A DNA stretch of 64,000 nucleotides. Origin: Paenibacillus sp. FSL R5-0517. Its GTDB lineage: Bacteria > Bacillota > Bacilli > Paenibacillales > Paenibacillaceae. The notes beneath the pieces were generated by a model. That model saw only the letters and a list, made by a program, of their open reading frames with translations, was not told the origin of the DNA and searched no databases. The DNA is taken from the NCBI RefSeq assembly GCF_037974355.1, contig NZ_CP150235.1:5642001-5706000 (forward strand). The letters are read 5' to 3'. The position numbers and the translations under genes are program-made. Positions 53,235 through 62,218 of the stretch are shown here, piece by piece (within the stretch, counting starts at the first letter, position 1; each line of letters opens with the position of its first letter).

Positions 53235-55275
53235 TTCCCATAGCCTCCGTCTGACTTCTCAGCGGGGGCTTTTCATTTTTTACAAATACATAATTGCCAC
53301 CAGGCATAAGCTCTCTGGCTTTGACATTATCATTAAGGGACAGATTAAGAATATCGACCAGCATCTTCTTCAGCTCTGGATCGAAAACGGGACACATCAG
53401 TTCAATTCTTCGATTGAGGTTACGTGTCATCCAGTCTGCACTGGAGATGAATACATCCGGGTTGCCGCTATTTTCAAAATAAAACAACCGTGAATGCTCC
53501 AGAAAACGATCCACAATGCTAATGACCCGAATATTCTCACTGAGCCCCTCGACCCCCGGACGCAGACAACATACGCCACGCACGATCAGATCAATCTGCA
53601 CACCGGCCTGAGAAGCCTCGTACAACTCATCAATCATATCCTGATGGGATAAGGAATTGATCTTGGCTATGATTCTGGAAGGTTTGCCTTTCAGCGCGTG
53701 TTCCGTTTCTCGACGAATCAGTGAGAACAGCTCATCCTTCATACCATCTGGAGCTACACGGAACGCTTGCAATGCCTTCGGACCGGAATATCCGGTAATC
53801 TCATTGAACAACTCGGAGGCATCTTCCCCAATAATCGGATTGGAGGTGAACAGACCTACGTCCGTATACACTTTGGCTGTACTCTCATTGTAATTACCGG
53901 TTCCTACATGAACATATCGTCTCAACCCCTGCTGTTCCCGGCGTACGACAAGAATGATTTTGGCATGTGTCTTGAGTCCAACCAGCCCATAAACCACGTG
54001 ACAACCGGCTTTCTCCAGCTTACGCGCCCAAGCAATGTTACGCTCCTCATCAAACCGGGCTTTCAGTTCCACTACCACCGTAACCTGCTTACCACTCTCA
54101 GCCGCAAGTGCAAGTGCCGGAATAAGGCGTGAATCGCCATTGACCCGATATAATGTCATCTTGATGGCCAGCACTCTTGGATCTTCCGAAGCCTCCAATA
54201 TAAAATCAGTGACCGGTTCAAACGATTCATACGGATGATGCACCAGTACATCGCGTTTGCGCAGCAGCTCAAAATGACTTTCTCTTGGCAGAAACTCCGG
54301 TGGATAGACTGGCTTTACCGGACTGTATTTCAGATGTGAGAAACTTTCCAGACTGTCCACGAATCCAGCCAGAAAACTCAGATCGAGTGGTCCATCAATC
54401 TCGTACACCGGGTCCTGGATTTCGAATTCCTCCTGCAATTCCAATAAGGCATCCGGACGAAAATCTTTGCAGACCTCCAGTCGAACAGGAGCACCTCTGC
54501 GTCTGCGCCGTAATTCTTTTTCAATCGCTTCAAGCAGATCTTCCGCTTCCTCTTCATTAATGAACAGATCCGCATTGCGGGTCACCCGGAATTCCTGTGC
54601 AGCAAGCGAGATATAACCGCTGAAGAGTGTATGAATATGATGTTTGATGAGGTCTTCAATCAGGATGAACGTTTTCTTTTTGCTATTCGCCCGAATGGGA
54701 GCCTGAACTACCCGCGGAAGATTGGAAGGTACCTGGACAATGGCCATAAACGGCTCGCCCTCTTGCTCCCCTTCCTTCTGCAGCATTACGGACAGATAGA
54801 CCGACTTGTTGTGCACCAATGGGAACGGACGACTCTGGTCAATCGCCATCGGTGTGAGTACCGGGAAAATAATATCATGAAAGTACTGGTCCATTGCGCG
54901 CTGTTGTGTCACATTAAGATCTGTATATTCCTGAATGTTTACGCCTTTCTTGGCGAGTAGACGAATGAGTTCACGATACGTTTTATATTGTTCGGCGACC
55001 ATGCCCCCGGTTCGTTTGATCAATCTGCGGTACAATCCCGAAGGCGTGTATCCTGTAAAATCCTTTTGCGTGAATCCGGCCTTGATCTTCTCTTTCGTCT
55101 CTGCCACCCTTACACTGACGAACTCGTCCAGATTACTAGCGACAATACCGAGAAATCTCATGCGTTCCAGGAGAGGCGTTGTTGGATCCTGGGCCTCCTG
55201 AAGTACGCGCCGATTAAATTCAACCCAACTCAAATCACGATTAACGTAGTTACCTGTTTTGACGTCTCTATGCAT
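53194..55275 (-). CDS. ppk: Polyphosphate kinase 1
   Basis: Makes polyphosphate from ATP and works with the facing ppx. The 693-residue product has the PPK N domain (NRDLSWVEFNRRVLQEA), a head domain, and two phospholipase D-like C domains. The autophosphorylated histidine is expected in GLKTHAKIIL, and the second catalytic histidine in RYVHVGTGNYNE. The ATG at 55275 is preferred over 55299: GGAGG lies 6-7 bp upstream and the domain then starts normally. The convergent overlap with ppx means the two transcripts are partly antisense. Confidence 0.96.
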   Translation of the reverse strand: MHRDVKTGNYVNRDLSWVEFNRRVLQEAQDPTTPLLERMRFLGIVASNLDEFVSVRVAETKEKIKAGFTQKDFTGYTPSGLYRRLIKRTGGMVAEQYKTYRELIRLLAKKGVNIQEYTDLNVTQQRAMDQYFHDIIFPVLTPMAIDQSRPFPLVHNKSVYLSVMLQKEGEQEGEPFMAIVQVPSNLPRVVQAPIRANSKKKTFILIEDLIKHHIHTLFSGYISLAAQEFRVTRNADLFINEEEAEDLLEAIEKELRRRRRGAPVRLEVCKDFRPDALLELQEEFEIQDPVYEIDGPLDLSFLAGFVDSLESFSHLKYSPVKPVYPPEFLPRESHFELLRKRDVLVHHPYESFEPVTDFILEASEDPRVLAIKMTLYRVNGDSRLIPALALAAESGKQVTVVVELKARFDEERNIAWARKLEKAGCHVVYGLVGLKTHAKIILVVRREQQGLRRYVHVGTGNYNESTAKVYTDVGLFTSNPIIGEDASELFNEITGYSGPKALQAFRVAPDGMKDELFSLIRRETEHALKGKPSRIIAKINSLSHQDMIDELYEASQAGVQIDLIVRGVCCLRPGVEGLSENIRVISIVDRFLEHSRLFYFENSGNPDVFISSADWMTRNLNRRIELMCPVFDPELKKMLVDILNLSLNDNVKARELMPGGNYVFVKNEKPPLRSQTEAMGIIPWKPAEWSTIT

Positions 55276-55523
55276 GTATGGCCTCCGAATGTGTTGCATA
55301 TCTATTCTTCGTTAGAAGTTCTCCTATAATTGTACTATTCGTAATCAACATCAAGCGTCAGCGCAGTGTAAACGCTACGTAAAATTTATGTAAATGATAC
55401 CTCATGGCCGCAACTTTTTCCATCCCTTTACAAAGGTCAATAGACAGAGTAAAGTGAAGTACAGTGTGATTTGGTCCGGTTGCTAGTTCTCATTCCAAAT
55501 ATATCTGATTAAAGGAGTATATA

Positions 55524-55751
55524 ATGAAATCCAACAAACCTAGAACGTTACAAAAAAATATAGAGTTTTTCACGGCGGCACTATCGCAATGTATGGTAAG
55601 CGCATGGCAGGAAGACCCGGCTGGCGTCTATTGTGAGGTCGGTTGTGGCATTGTAGAGCGGATCAGTGAAGACAGTGTACGCATCCGAAACAATGACGGA
55701 ACGAAGAGTCATTATGCACGAGATATCACGATGTTCCAGACTGAAAAATAA
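55524..55751 (+). CDS. Small protein of unknown function, 75 residues
   Basis: Soluble protein whose second half reads as a small beta-barrel (YCEVGCGIVERISEDSVRIR, NNDGTKSHYARDITMF). The family is not recognised. AAAGGAGTATATA precedes the ATG, an excellent ribosome binding site, which is the main support. Confidence 0.7.
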   Translation: MKSNKPRTLQKNIEFFTAALSQCMVSAWQEDPAGVYCEVGCGIVERISEDSVRIRNNDGTKSHYARDITMFQTEK

Positions 55752-55811
55752 TTTTGCATCAATACGTAAAAAAGACTAGCTTTCCGAAACAAGGTGTTGT
55801 ATACTCTTGCC

Positions 55812-55972
55812 ACAAGGAAAGGAGGTGCGTCAACATTTCTAATCACATGTTGAACGTGTCCCTTACCCGATCCACTAGCTCAAATTAAATGAGTCTGGTG
55901 GAGGCGCGGGATACGGATCAATGTTTCAAAAAGCGCCACGGGTAGAAAAGCCGTCTTCGGACGGCTTTTTGT
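55812..55972 (+). ncRNA. Candidate structured RNA: compact three-way junction followed by a terminator
   Basis: Stems read by eye: a 5' hairpin TCAACAT/ATGTTGA (55830-55836, 55847-55853); closing stem P1 TACCCG/CGGGTA (55864-55869, 55939-55944); P2 CCAC..CTCA with TGAG..GTGG (55872-55901); P3 GGCGC/GCGCC (55903-55907, 55933-55937). P1, P2 and P3 meet with only one or two unpaired bases between them. A terminator follows at once. TATACT at 55800-55805 could be the -10 box. It may be a free small RNA or an attenuator-type leader for the GH53 gene 130 bp downstream. No known RNA family was recognised. Confidence 0.5.
55946..55970 (+). terminator. Intrinsic terminator of the candidate RNA
   Basis: AAAAGCCGTC-TTCG-GACGGCTTTT, a tetraloop hairpin followed by TG and T4. 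Confidence 0.9.
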
Positions 55973-56098
55973 TTTGTCTTTTTCTGTAGAGAGGTTGAGA
56001 AAACACCCAAAATATTGGAAATAGACCCTTTAGTAGCGTAAACCAGGATGGCTATAATGAAGATGCAACTCAACCCAAATCCGAGGAGGCATCTTGTA

Positions 56099-57148
56099 AT
56101 GTTCAAAAATGTAAGGGGTTTCAAGACATCCATCATGTTGGCTTTTGTTTTGTTATTCACCTCCATCCTGTTACCCGCAGGTCAGCATGCCAGCGCAGCA
56201 CCAAGTTTCGCCAAAGGAGCAGACATCAGTTGGGTTCCCGGCATGGAAGCCCAAGGCTACAAATGGAAAGATAAAAACGGGGTACAGCGCGACATCATTG
56301 ATATTTTGAAAAACGACTATCAAATCAACTCCGTTCGCATTCGAGTATTCGTTAATCCGTCGAATGATTATGGGAACGGTTACATGAATAAGGATCGTGC
56401 AGCTGCACTCGCACAACGTGCCAAGAATGCTGGCATGAGCGTAATGCTCACTCTGCACTACAGTGACTCTTGGGCAGACCCTGGTCAACAAACCAAACCT
56501 GCCGCATGGAAAAATTACACATTCCAACAGCTCATGGATGCGGTATGGAACCACACTCGTGATGTCATGACGGCGATGCAAAGCAAAGGCGTTACCCCGG
56601 ACTGGGTACAGATCGGGAATGAAACAAGCAACGGCATGTTATGGGAAGATGGCAAAGCATCCACCAACATGAAAAACTATGCGTGGCTGGTAAACACAGG
56701 CCATAACGCAGTGAAATCCCTGAGCAGTGGCACCAAAACCATTGTGCATCTGGCAGGTGGAGATGATAACGCCCTCTATGTATGGAATATTGGTGGTCTG
56801 ATTAATAACGGAGCCAACTTTGACATGATCGCCATGTCCCTCTATCCTTCCGCTTCCGGCTGGAACACCGCTGTGACCAATACGGTAAACAATGCCAAAG
56901 ATCTGATCAACCGTTATGGCAAAGAGATCATCATCTCTGAAATTGGCATGGACAATAATCAGGCGGCAGCGGGTAAAAGTTTTGTTCAGGCGATGAAAAA
57001 CCAAATTCGCAATCTGCCGAATGGCAAAGGTAAAGGTGTATTCTACTGGGAGCCTCAGGCTACACCAGGATACAACGGCGGCTATGGCAAAGGCGCATGG
57101 CAGTCCAACATGATGCCAACGGCGGTCATGGAAGGATTCATTGACTAG
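56099..57148 (+). CDS. ganB: Secreted GH53 arabinogalactan endo-beta-1,4-galactanase
   Basis: Exported enzyme of 349 residues that cuts beta-1,4-galactan side chains of pectin. Signal peptide 1-33 (GQHASA-APS). GH53 motifs: FAKGADISWVPGMEAQG at the start of the mature protein, VRIRVFVNPS, LTLHYSDSWADPG, acid/base Glu in WVQIGNETSNGMLW and expected nucleophile Glu in IIISEIGMD. In most relatives the last is E-TGYPW-like, so SEIGMD is a slight variation. The ATG at 56099 has GAGGAGG about 9 bp upstream; earlier in-frame ATGs at 56048 and 56057 lie within the promoter region (TATAAT near 56053). Confidence 0.93.
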   Translation: MFKNVRGFKTSIMLAFVLLFTSILLPAGQHASAAPSFAKGADISWVPGMEAQGYKWKDKNGVQRDIIDILKNDYQINSVRIRVFVNPSNDYGNGYMNKDRAAALAQRAKNAGMSVMLTLHYSDSWADPGQQTKPAAWKNYTFQQLMDAVWNHTRDVMTAMQSKGVTPDWVQIGNETSNGMLWEDGKASTNMKNYAWLVNTGHNAVKSLSSGTKTIVHLAGGDDNALYVWNIGGLINNGANFDMIAMSLYPSASGWNTAVTNTVNNAKDLINRYGKEIIISEIGMDNNQAAAGKSFVQAMKNQIRNLPNGKGKGVFYWEPQATPGYNGGYGKGAWQSNMMPTAVMEGFID

Positions 57149-57159
57149 AACACAGAGAG

Positions 57160-57350
57160 GTTAGAAGTTTGGATGGGAGCAGTGGTGGCGTTCCGGGGGC
57201 GGATCGTTCTTACGATCGCTGTTATCCCCAGATTTTTATGAATTCCCCTTTTAGGGGGAAAATCCGGGGATAAAGGCGAACGCTTCGCTTCTTCAGAATC
57301 GATTCCTCCCCCTCCACTACGTTGCTGCTCCTTGAGAAACTTCTAAAACC
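57160..57350 (+). repeat. Large hairpin repeat, copy E (divergent arms)
   Basis: The core (ATCGCTGTTATCCCCAGATT, AAAATCCGGGGATAAAG, GCGAACGCTTCGCTTCTTC) is the same as in copies A-D, but the outer arms differ. GTTAGAAGTTT with GGAGCAGTGGTGG at the left pairs with CCACTACGTTGCTGCTCC and AAACTTCTAAAAC at the right. It lies just downstream of the GH53 gene. Confidence 0.85.
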
Positions 57351-57619
57351 GTGTGTAGTCAAATGGATTAGGTAGTACGGTGAAACAAGGGCTGAAGGCG
57401 CTATTCCCGGTGGGAGTGGCGCCTTTTTGTGATGAAGTGCGTTAAGGGGGCAGCGTGTGGCGTTCCGGGGTCGGATCGGGCACTTCTCAAGCATGTTGCG
57501 GTCAATCGAGAGTACACACTCAGGCTGGAGACTGATTTTCTTTTGGCTTACATATGAATATAATAAGTTTATTGAGATAACACATAGGATCAACTTCTTA
57601 TTGGAGCGGGGGAAAATGG
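57351..57619. other. Intergenic region with a terminator and a short duplicated segment
   Basis: Contains the terminator at 57396-57428 and, at 57455-57478, a near-copy of a 24-bp segment from inside repeat E (GTGGCGTTCCGGGG and then CGGATCG; first copy 57187-57210), perhaps left by a partial element. No gene seen. Confidence 0.45.
57396..57428 (+). terminator. Intrinsic terminator downstream of the GH53 region
   Basis: GGCGC..TTCCC pairs with GGGAG..GCGCC around a short loop, followed by TTTTTG. Confidence 0.8.
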
Positions 57620-58075
57620 ATGAGTTTTTTAAAAGGGATGGGGCAGTTGGCTGGGGAAGTTACCGGGAAAGTATTGGGCGGCAGTGTGCGGGTTGTGGGT
57701 GAACTTGCAGGAAGTCCTTTTATCAAAGAAATCGGGAACGGTGTAGAGAAAGCTACCATCAATACAGGCAAAACTGTTGGTCAACTTGCGAGTGGGACAT
57801 ATGATCTGGCCAGTGGTGCCATTCGAAAGGACGATACCGCCATAGATGCAGGGCTTGCCGATATTGGAGGTGCCGTAACCAATACTGCAAAAGGTGTAGC
57901 CATATCAGCCAAGTATGTATATAACAGCGGTAAAGATGTTGTTGTGGGTATGAAAGAGGAAGATAAGGACAGAGTCAAGCTTGGTGCCAAGAATCTTTTA
58001 GCTGCTGCTGCGGTAACAACACTCGCTGTCGGTGTCATTGATGCAGTTGATGGGCCTGAAGGTATAGATACGTAG
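57620..58075 (+). CDS. Glycine-rich helical protein of unknown function, 151 residues
   Basis: No signal peptide. The sequence is rich in Gly, Ala and Val with repeated glycine-zipper-like spacing (GKVLGGSVRVVGELAG, GLADIGGAVTNTAKGVA) and ends in a hydrophobic helix (LLAAAAVTTLAVGVIDAVDG), which suggests membrane association. The family is not recognised. GGGGGAAAATGG precedes the ATG. Confidence 0.65.
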   Translation: MSFLKGMGQLAGEVTGKVLGGSVRVVGELAGSPFIKEIGNGVEKATINTGKTVGQLASGTYDLASGAIRKDDTAIDAGLADIGGAVTNTAKGVAISAKYVYNSGKDVVVGMKEEDKDRVKLGAKNLLAAAAVTTLAVGVIDAVDGPEGIDT

Positions 58076-58405
58076 GAATCCGGAGTCTGTGGTTTCCACG
58101 GATATCAGCTAAACCTTTCTTACTGGCCCCGAGATATAAGCGGCATACCAGCCGCTGTCTTAAATACGACCATGGCCCACCGTTTAGAAACAAAAAAGCA
58201 TATTGTTTGGCTACATACTAAAAAGCTGATTCCAAATATCAATATCTTAAAATCAGCTTTTTACGACATTCCGTATTATTCTCGAAAATTCATACATGTC
58301 GAATCCGCTGGACCTGGATTCCATTTATCAAATAATCTCATAATTCATACTAGTTACTTATTTATAAAATTTCGTTTATAGAAAAGTTTTATCTAATCCC
58401 CTCAA
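58076..58405. other. Intergenic region between convergent genes
   Basis: 330 bp, AT-rich. Apart from the terminator at 58221-58262, nothing recognisable is seen. Confidence 0.4.
58221..58262. terminator. Bidirectional intrinsic terminator
   Basis: AAAAGCTGATT pairs with AATCAGCTTTT around a 19-base loop; A- and T-runs at both sides allow use in either direction. Confidence 0.65.
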
Positions 58406-59683
58406 CTAATCCACCGTAGCTTCAGAAGTGGCCTTGTGCCGAAAAGCCTGGTAATTCAGCAACCCCACAACGATGGCTAATATAGTCAATCCGGACGCAA
58501 ACAGGTAGAGGTTCACAATGCCTATATATTCGGCGAGCACAGCCATACCGAGCAAGGAAATGCAAAATATCAAATGCATAAGAGATGCCTGGGCAGACAA
58601 TACCTTGGGCAGCAAATGTTTGGTCACTCCACTCTGAATCAAGGCACGGCGATTAATCATGGAAAGCTCTGCGAACGGCCCCATCAGCATAACGAATATG
58701 AGAGCAATGAAAGGCTCTGTGTTCAGTGCATAAAATGCAGTCAGTACGCCATAACCGGCCATACCGATCATCATCACGGCGAAATAACGGTTGCCAATCC
58801 TTCGTGCCAGAGCAATCACCAGCAAGCCTCCAGCTATGGTTCCAGCAAAATAAGCAGCATTGATGAATCCCCACCATTGCTCCCCTTGTCCCAGTGCGAC
58901 TTGAACAAAAGCCAAGGTAAAGGCACCTACCCAGATTGAACCGCCAAGCATATCGATCATATCCATAAACGTAAGCACTCGTAGACGAGGAACATTCCAT
59001 ATTATTTTCCAGCCTTCGGTTAAGGTATGCCACCTGCTTGTTTTAAGTATAGGCAAGACATCAGAAGATATGTGCAACTCCTTTGCTCCAGTTTGCTTCT
59101 CCGTTGGTTCATAGACCCCAAGCGTAAATGCCGCAGCCAAACCATAAATAACTGCTGTTAACAGTAGCGTCGGGCTAGCCCCAATCAAGGCGACCACAAC
59201 ACCGCTTAGACCCCAACCTGCAAACTGTACAACCTGATCACTGACACTCATAAGTCCGTTCGCCTTAAGAAGACCTTGCTCGTGTGTCACGAGACGTGGA
59301 ATAAGGGCATTCCGAGCCGGCGTTGTCCAGCCGTCGAGAAAGGACATGACAAATACAAGTGAAAATACGAACACCAGGGATGCTGCCTCTCCGGTGAGCT
59401 TCAAATAAATAGCCAGCCAAGCGAACAGCAGAAATTGCCCTGTTTGTGACAGCAGAAGAAGCCTCGACAACTTGAAACGTTGAATCAGCAAAGGGGCAAT
59501 CAGACTGCTGAGCATCTGTGCCCCGCTGCGCATCAGCGGCAAAAGTGCTGCTGATATAAGCGAATCGGTCCGGTTAAGCACCATTACCGTAAGTGCCATA
59601 ATATATAGTACATCGGCTGCATTCGCAGCCGTTTGCGTGGTCCAGAGGAAATAGAAAGGACGCGTTAAATAGGATGATTTCAT
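58406..59683 (-). CDS. Major facilitator superfamily transporter
   Basis: Membrane protein of 425 residues with about 12 helices. The segment between helices 2 and 3 and the SFLDGWTTPARNALIPRLV region are typical of MFS exporters of the drug/macrolide (MefA-like) or enterobactin exporter group. The ATG at 59683 follows GGTGGG by 9 bp; the frame start is a TTG 6 bp earlier. The substrate is unknown. The upstream neighbour is a NUDIX gene on the same strand, separated by 76 bp. Confidence 0.88.
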   Translation of the reverse strand: MKSSYLTRPFYFLWTTQTAANAADVLYIMALTVMVLNRTDSLISAALLPLMRSGAQMLSSLIAPLLIQRFKLSRLLLLSQTGQFLLFAWLAIYLKLTGEAASLVFVFSLVFVMSFLDGWTTPARNALIPRLVTHEQGLLKANGLMSVSDQVVQFAGWGLSGVVVALIGASPTLLLTAVIYGLAAAFTLGVYEPTEKQTGAKELHISSDVLPILKTSRWHTLTEGWKIIWNVPRLRVLTFMDMIDMLGGSIWVGAFTLAFVQVALGQGEQWWGFINAAYFAGTIAGGLLVIALARRIGNRYFAVMMIGMAGYGVLTAFYALNTEPFIALIFVMLMGPFAELSMINRRALIQSGVTKHLLPKVLSAQASLMHLIFCISLLGMAVLAEYIGIVNLYLFASGLTILAIVVGLLNYQAFRHKATSEATVD

Positions 59684-59759
59684 GAACAATCGCCCACCGT
59701 TTCATAGCAAGTAAGGAAACAAAATTACAGTCTATCGAAAACCATTTCTATAAGCCATG

Positions 59760-60212
59760 TTACAGCTGGTCGTGGAATAGATTTAAGGAATATTCTTTTT
59801 GGGAGACTACATGTTCCATAATTTGTCGCATGACTCCCGGATCTCGTAACTTTAGCAAGTTCGGATTCAACAAATCCTCAGGAGCTACCCACATCGAATC
59901 CATGATCTCCGTTGTATCTAATCGAAGAGAACTACCAACAATTGTACCCTTGAAGTGGAATAAAACAACTTGACGATTGGTACTGCTAATAAAATTGTAA
60001 ACCCCTGTAGTAGCTGTAAGTCTAACATCAAAACCTGTTTCTTCCTTGACTTCTCTTCGTGCTGCTTCCAAAATATCTTCACCATGTTCGACTCTACCTG
60101 AAGGGAAATTCCATGTATGTCTAACCGATTCCTTGTTTTCCTTAATTATAAGTATCTTATCGTTATGTATTATAGAAACACTCACAACCATTACAATCCC
60201 GTTTTGTGTCAT
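59760..60212 (-). CDS. NUDIX hydrolase
   Basis: Hydrolase of 150 residues acting on a nucleoside diphosphate linked to another group. The complete Nudix box GRVEHGEDILEAARREVKEE (then TGF) is at about 39-62, with all metal-binding glutamates present. GGGGGT lies about 8 bp before the ATG. The substrate cannot be told from sequence. Confidence 0.92.
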   Translation of the reverse strand: MTQNGIVMVVSVSIIHNDKILIIKENKESVRHTWNFPSGRVEHGEDILEAARREVKEETGFDVRLTATTGVYNFISSTNRQVVLFHFKGTIVGSSLRLDTTEIMDSMWVAPEDLLNPNLLKLRDPGVMRQIMEHVVSQKEYSLNLFHDQL

Positions 60213-60438
60213 TAGTTCGGACCCCCATAGCTGAAAATAGTCACTGCATCAATTAGAACATACGTTCCTGTTTTTGTAAATAAATAATTCATATCTCATT
60301 ACACTGAGCTGCACTAAACCAAAGCACAAAAGCAGCCGACCTCATTGATCGACCGCCTTCTTGTGTGTTCGAATTTCCTTTCCATCCTTTGGAGTGAACG
60401 CCATTAGAACTTCATATGTTACAAGGATAGCTACGCCT

Positions 60439-61317
60439 TCAGCTTACCTTAGCAAGTCGCGTGGCACGCATCGATGCGGTTGCATATACGATAAGCGCAA
60501 TCCAGATGAGCGCGAAACCAACGAGCAGAACTGGCGAGACCGTTTCCTTAAACACAAACACGCTTAGGATCAGCATGATTGTCGGCCCAATATACTGTAC
60601 AAATCCGAGTGTGGACAACGACATCCGAGCTGCCGCCCGTGCAAAGAACAACAGCGGCAGCGCCGTCACCACGCCGGCTAGAAGTAATTCGATGAACATA
60701 GGTGCAGGCAGCGTCCATGCCGTTGCTTTTCCCACTATGGCCAAGTAGATCCAGTAGCCGAGTGCAATAGGCAGAACTACAGCGGTCTCCGAAAATAAGC
60801 CTACAGAAGGATCTTGCTTGATTTTTTTCTTCGCTAGACCGTACAAGCCAAATGACGCAGCCAACGAGATCGCGACCCATGGGAAACGCCCGTAGTCGAT
60901 GGCAATGATAAGCACCGCGACACCAGCGATGGCAATCGCGAGCCATTGCCCACGGTTTGGCTTTTCATGAAGAAAGACAACCGCCAGCAGCACATTCAGT
61001 AACGGGTTCAAATAATAGCCCAGACTTGTCTCAACAACATGACCGTTGTTAACTGCCCAGATGAAGATCAGCCAGTTAATAGCAATTAGCAGCCCACTCG
61101 CGGTAAGGGACAGCAGGGTCGAACGACTGGTCAAGATGCGCTTCATGTCACCCCAACGACGTTGGACGGCAACGAAAATCCCCATAAAGACAAATGACCA
61201 GACGACCCTGTGCGATAAAATCTCACCTGCCGGTACATTTTCAAACAACTTCCAATACAGCGGGAGAACCCCCCACATGATATACGCAATGATTGCGTTG
61301 ATTAATCCATTATTCAT
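60439..61317 (-). CDS. rarD: RarD-type EamA/DMT-superfamily transporter
   Basis: Membrane permease of 292 residues with ten hydrophobic helices in two EamA halves. The N-terminus (GLINAIIAYIMWGVLPLYWK) and the segment NGHVVETSLGYYLNPLLNVL are RarD signatures. RarD was linked to chloramphenicol resistance in Gram-negative bacteria; its true substrate here is unknown. AGAGGGG lies about 9 bp before the ATG. Confidence 0.92.
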   Translation of the reverse strand: MNNGLINAIIAYIMWGVLPLYWKLFENVPAGEILSHRVVWSFVFMGIFVAVQRRWGDMKRILTSRSTLLSLTASGLLIAINWLIFIWAVNNGHVVETSLGYYLNPLLNVLLAVVFLHEKPNRGQWLAIAIAGVAVLIIAIDYGRFPWVAISLAASFGLYGLAKKKIKQDPSVGLFSETAVVLPIALGYWIYLAIVGKATAWTLPAPMFIELLLAGVVTALPLLFFARAAARMSLSTLGFVQYIGPTIMLILSVFVFKETVSPVLLVGFALIWIALIVYATASMRATRLAKVS

Positions 61318-61466
61318 AACGATGTCCCCTCTTATTGCTCTAATGTCTCAACGGATTATACGCCTCCATCCTCGTTTTAGTAAAGGGGTAATAGGTCCTG
61401 CAAGCTGCCACACTCTCGTTCAACAGACTATTCTTTGAGCAAAAGTTTCACTTTAATACAACGAGA

Positions 61467-62072
61467 TTATACTTTGCCCTTTTTCTTTCTTACAATCATA
61501 AAGAGGATAAAAATCGCTGCTAATACGACTATACCTACGATATACATATCAATATCTTGCTCAAACATAAACCACATTTTGTGTTCTAAGTTTACTTGTT
61601 GTTTGGGTGAATATCCTTCCCCGAATAGTTCAGTTGCTTGATTAATATTGTTCATTTCGATGGTCGAACTGCACGGACTACTGCTTAACTCGCCATTCGC
61701 CTCACTAAAGTAGATTAAGTATTTGTTGCCTTCCTTGAAATCAAACCCCCAAGTATAGTTCGTTCCGATAATTAGTTGAGAGCTAACTTCAGTATTCCAA
61801 CTCCTCTCAGCTTCCACTAAAATATATCTAATTTTCTCTTTTGTGCCCGTAACCCCCTTTTGCTTTAAGTCCACCTTTATTTGCTTTACTTCTCCATAAA
61901 CAGCACCTGTATTTCTTTCTAACTCTTCTTGGGGACTTCCCGATTCGGCACATGACAAAGCGTTAACATCTTGTACATTAGAACCAAAAAACACGGTAGA
62001 GATTAAAAACATCAACGTGATTATACGTAGCTTCAGTTTTTCCACCTTCTTCTCAAGACGTTTTTTGTGCAT
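61467..62072 (-). CDS. Exported or membrane-anchored protein with an NTR/TIMP-like domain
   Basis: Protein of 201 residues: signal-anchor helix (about 15-38), extracellular domain starting with the cysteine of NALSCAE and containing a second cysteine in LSSSPCSST, then a C-terminal helix (YIVGIVVLAAIFILFMIV) and basic tail. The Cys-led start and the NKYLIYFSEANGE strand recall netrin/TIMP-like (OB-fold) domains of some Bacillus proteins, but this is a weak resemblance. The ATG at 62072 follows AAAAGG by 9 bp; the frame start is a TTG at 62090. Confidence 0.7.
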   Translation of the reverse strand: MHKKRLEKKVEKLKLRIITLMFLISTVFFGSNVQDVNALSCAESGSPQEELERNTGAVYGEVKQIKVDLKQKGVTGTKEKIRYILVEAERSWNTEVSSQLIIGTNYTWGFDFKEGNKYLIYFSEANGELSSSPCSSTIEMNNINQATELFGEGYSPKQQVNLEHKMWFMFEQDIDMYIVGIVVLAAIFILFMIVRKKKGKV

Positions 62073-62130
62073 CTTTATTGACCTTTTCAATAGGAAAAAT
62101 GTTGCATTTCGCTCTTGCTGTTATTTGAAG

Positions 62131-62158
62131 AAAAACAGCCGATCACATGGATCAGCTG
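62131..62158 (-). terminator. Intrinsic terminator of the SDR gene
   Basis: On the minus strand CAGC-GATC pairs with GATC-GCTG around CATGT (one mismatched pair), followed by TTTTTC. Confidence 0.8.
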
Positions 62159-62218
62159 CTTTCTCAGTTTTATTGGAGTATTACCTATACGTGTAAACCT
62201 GTTCCCTTTTTCCGTAGC

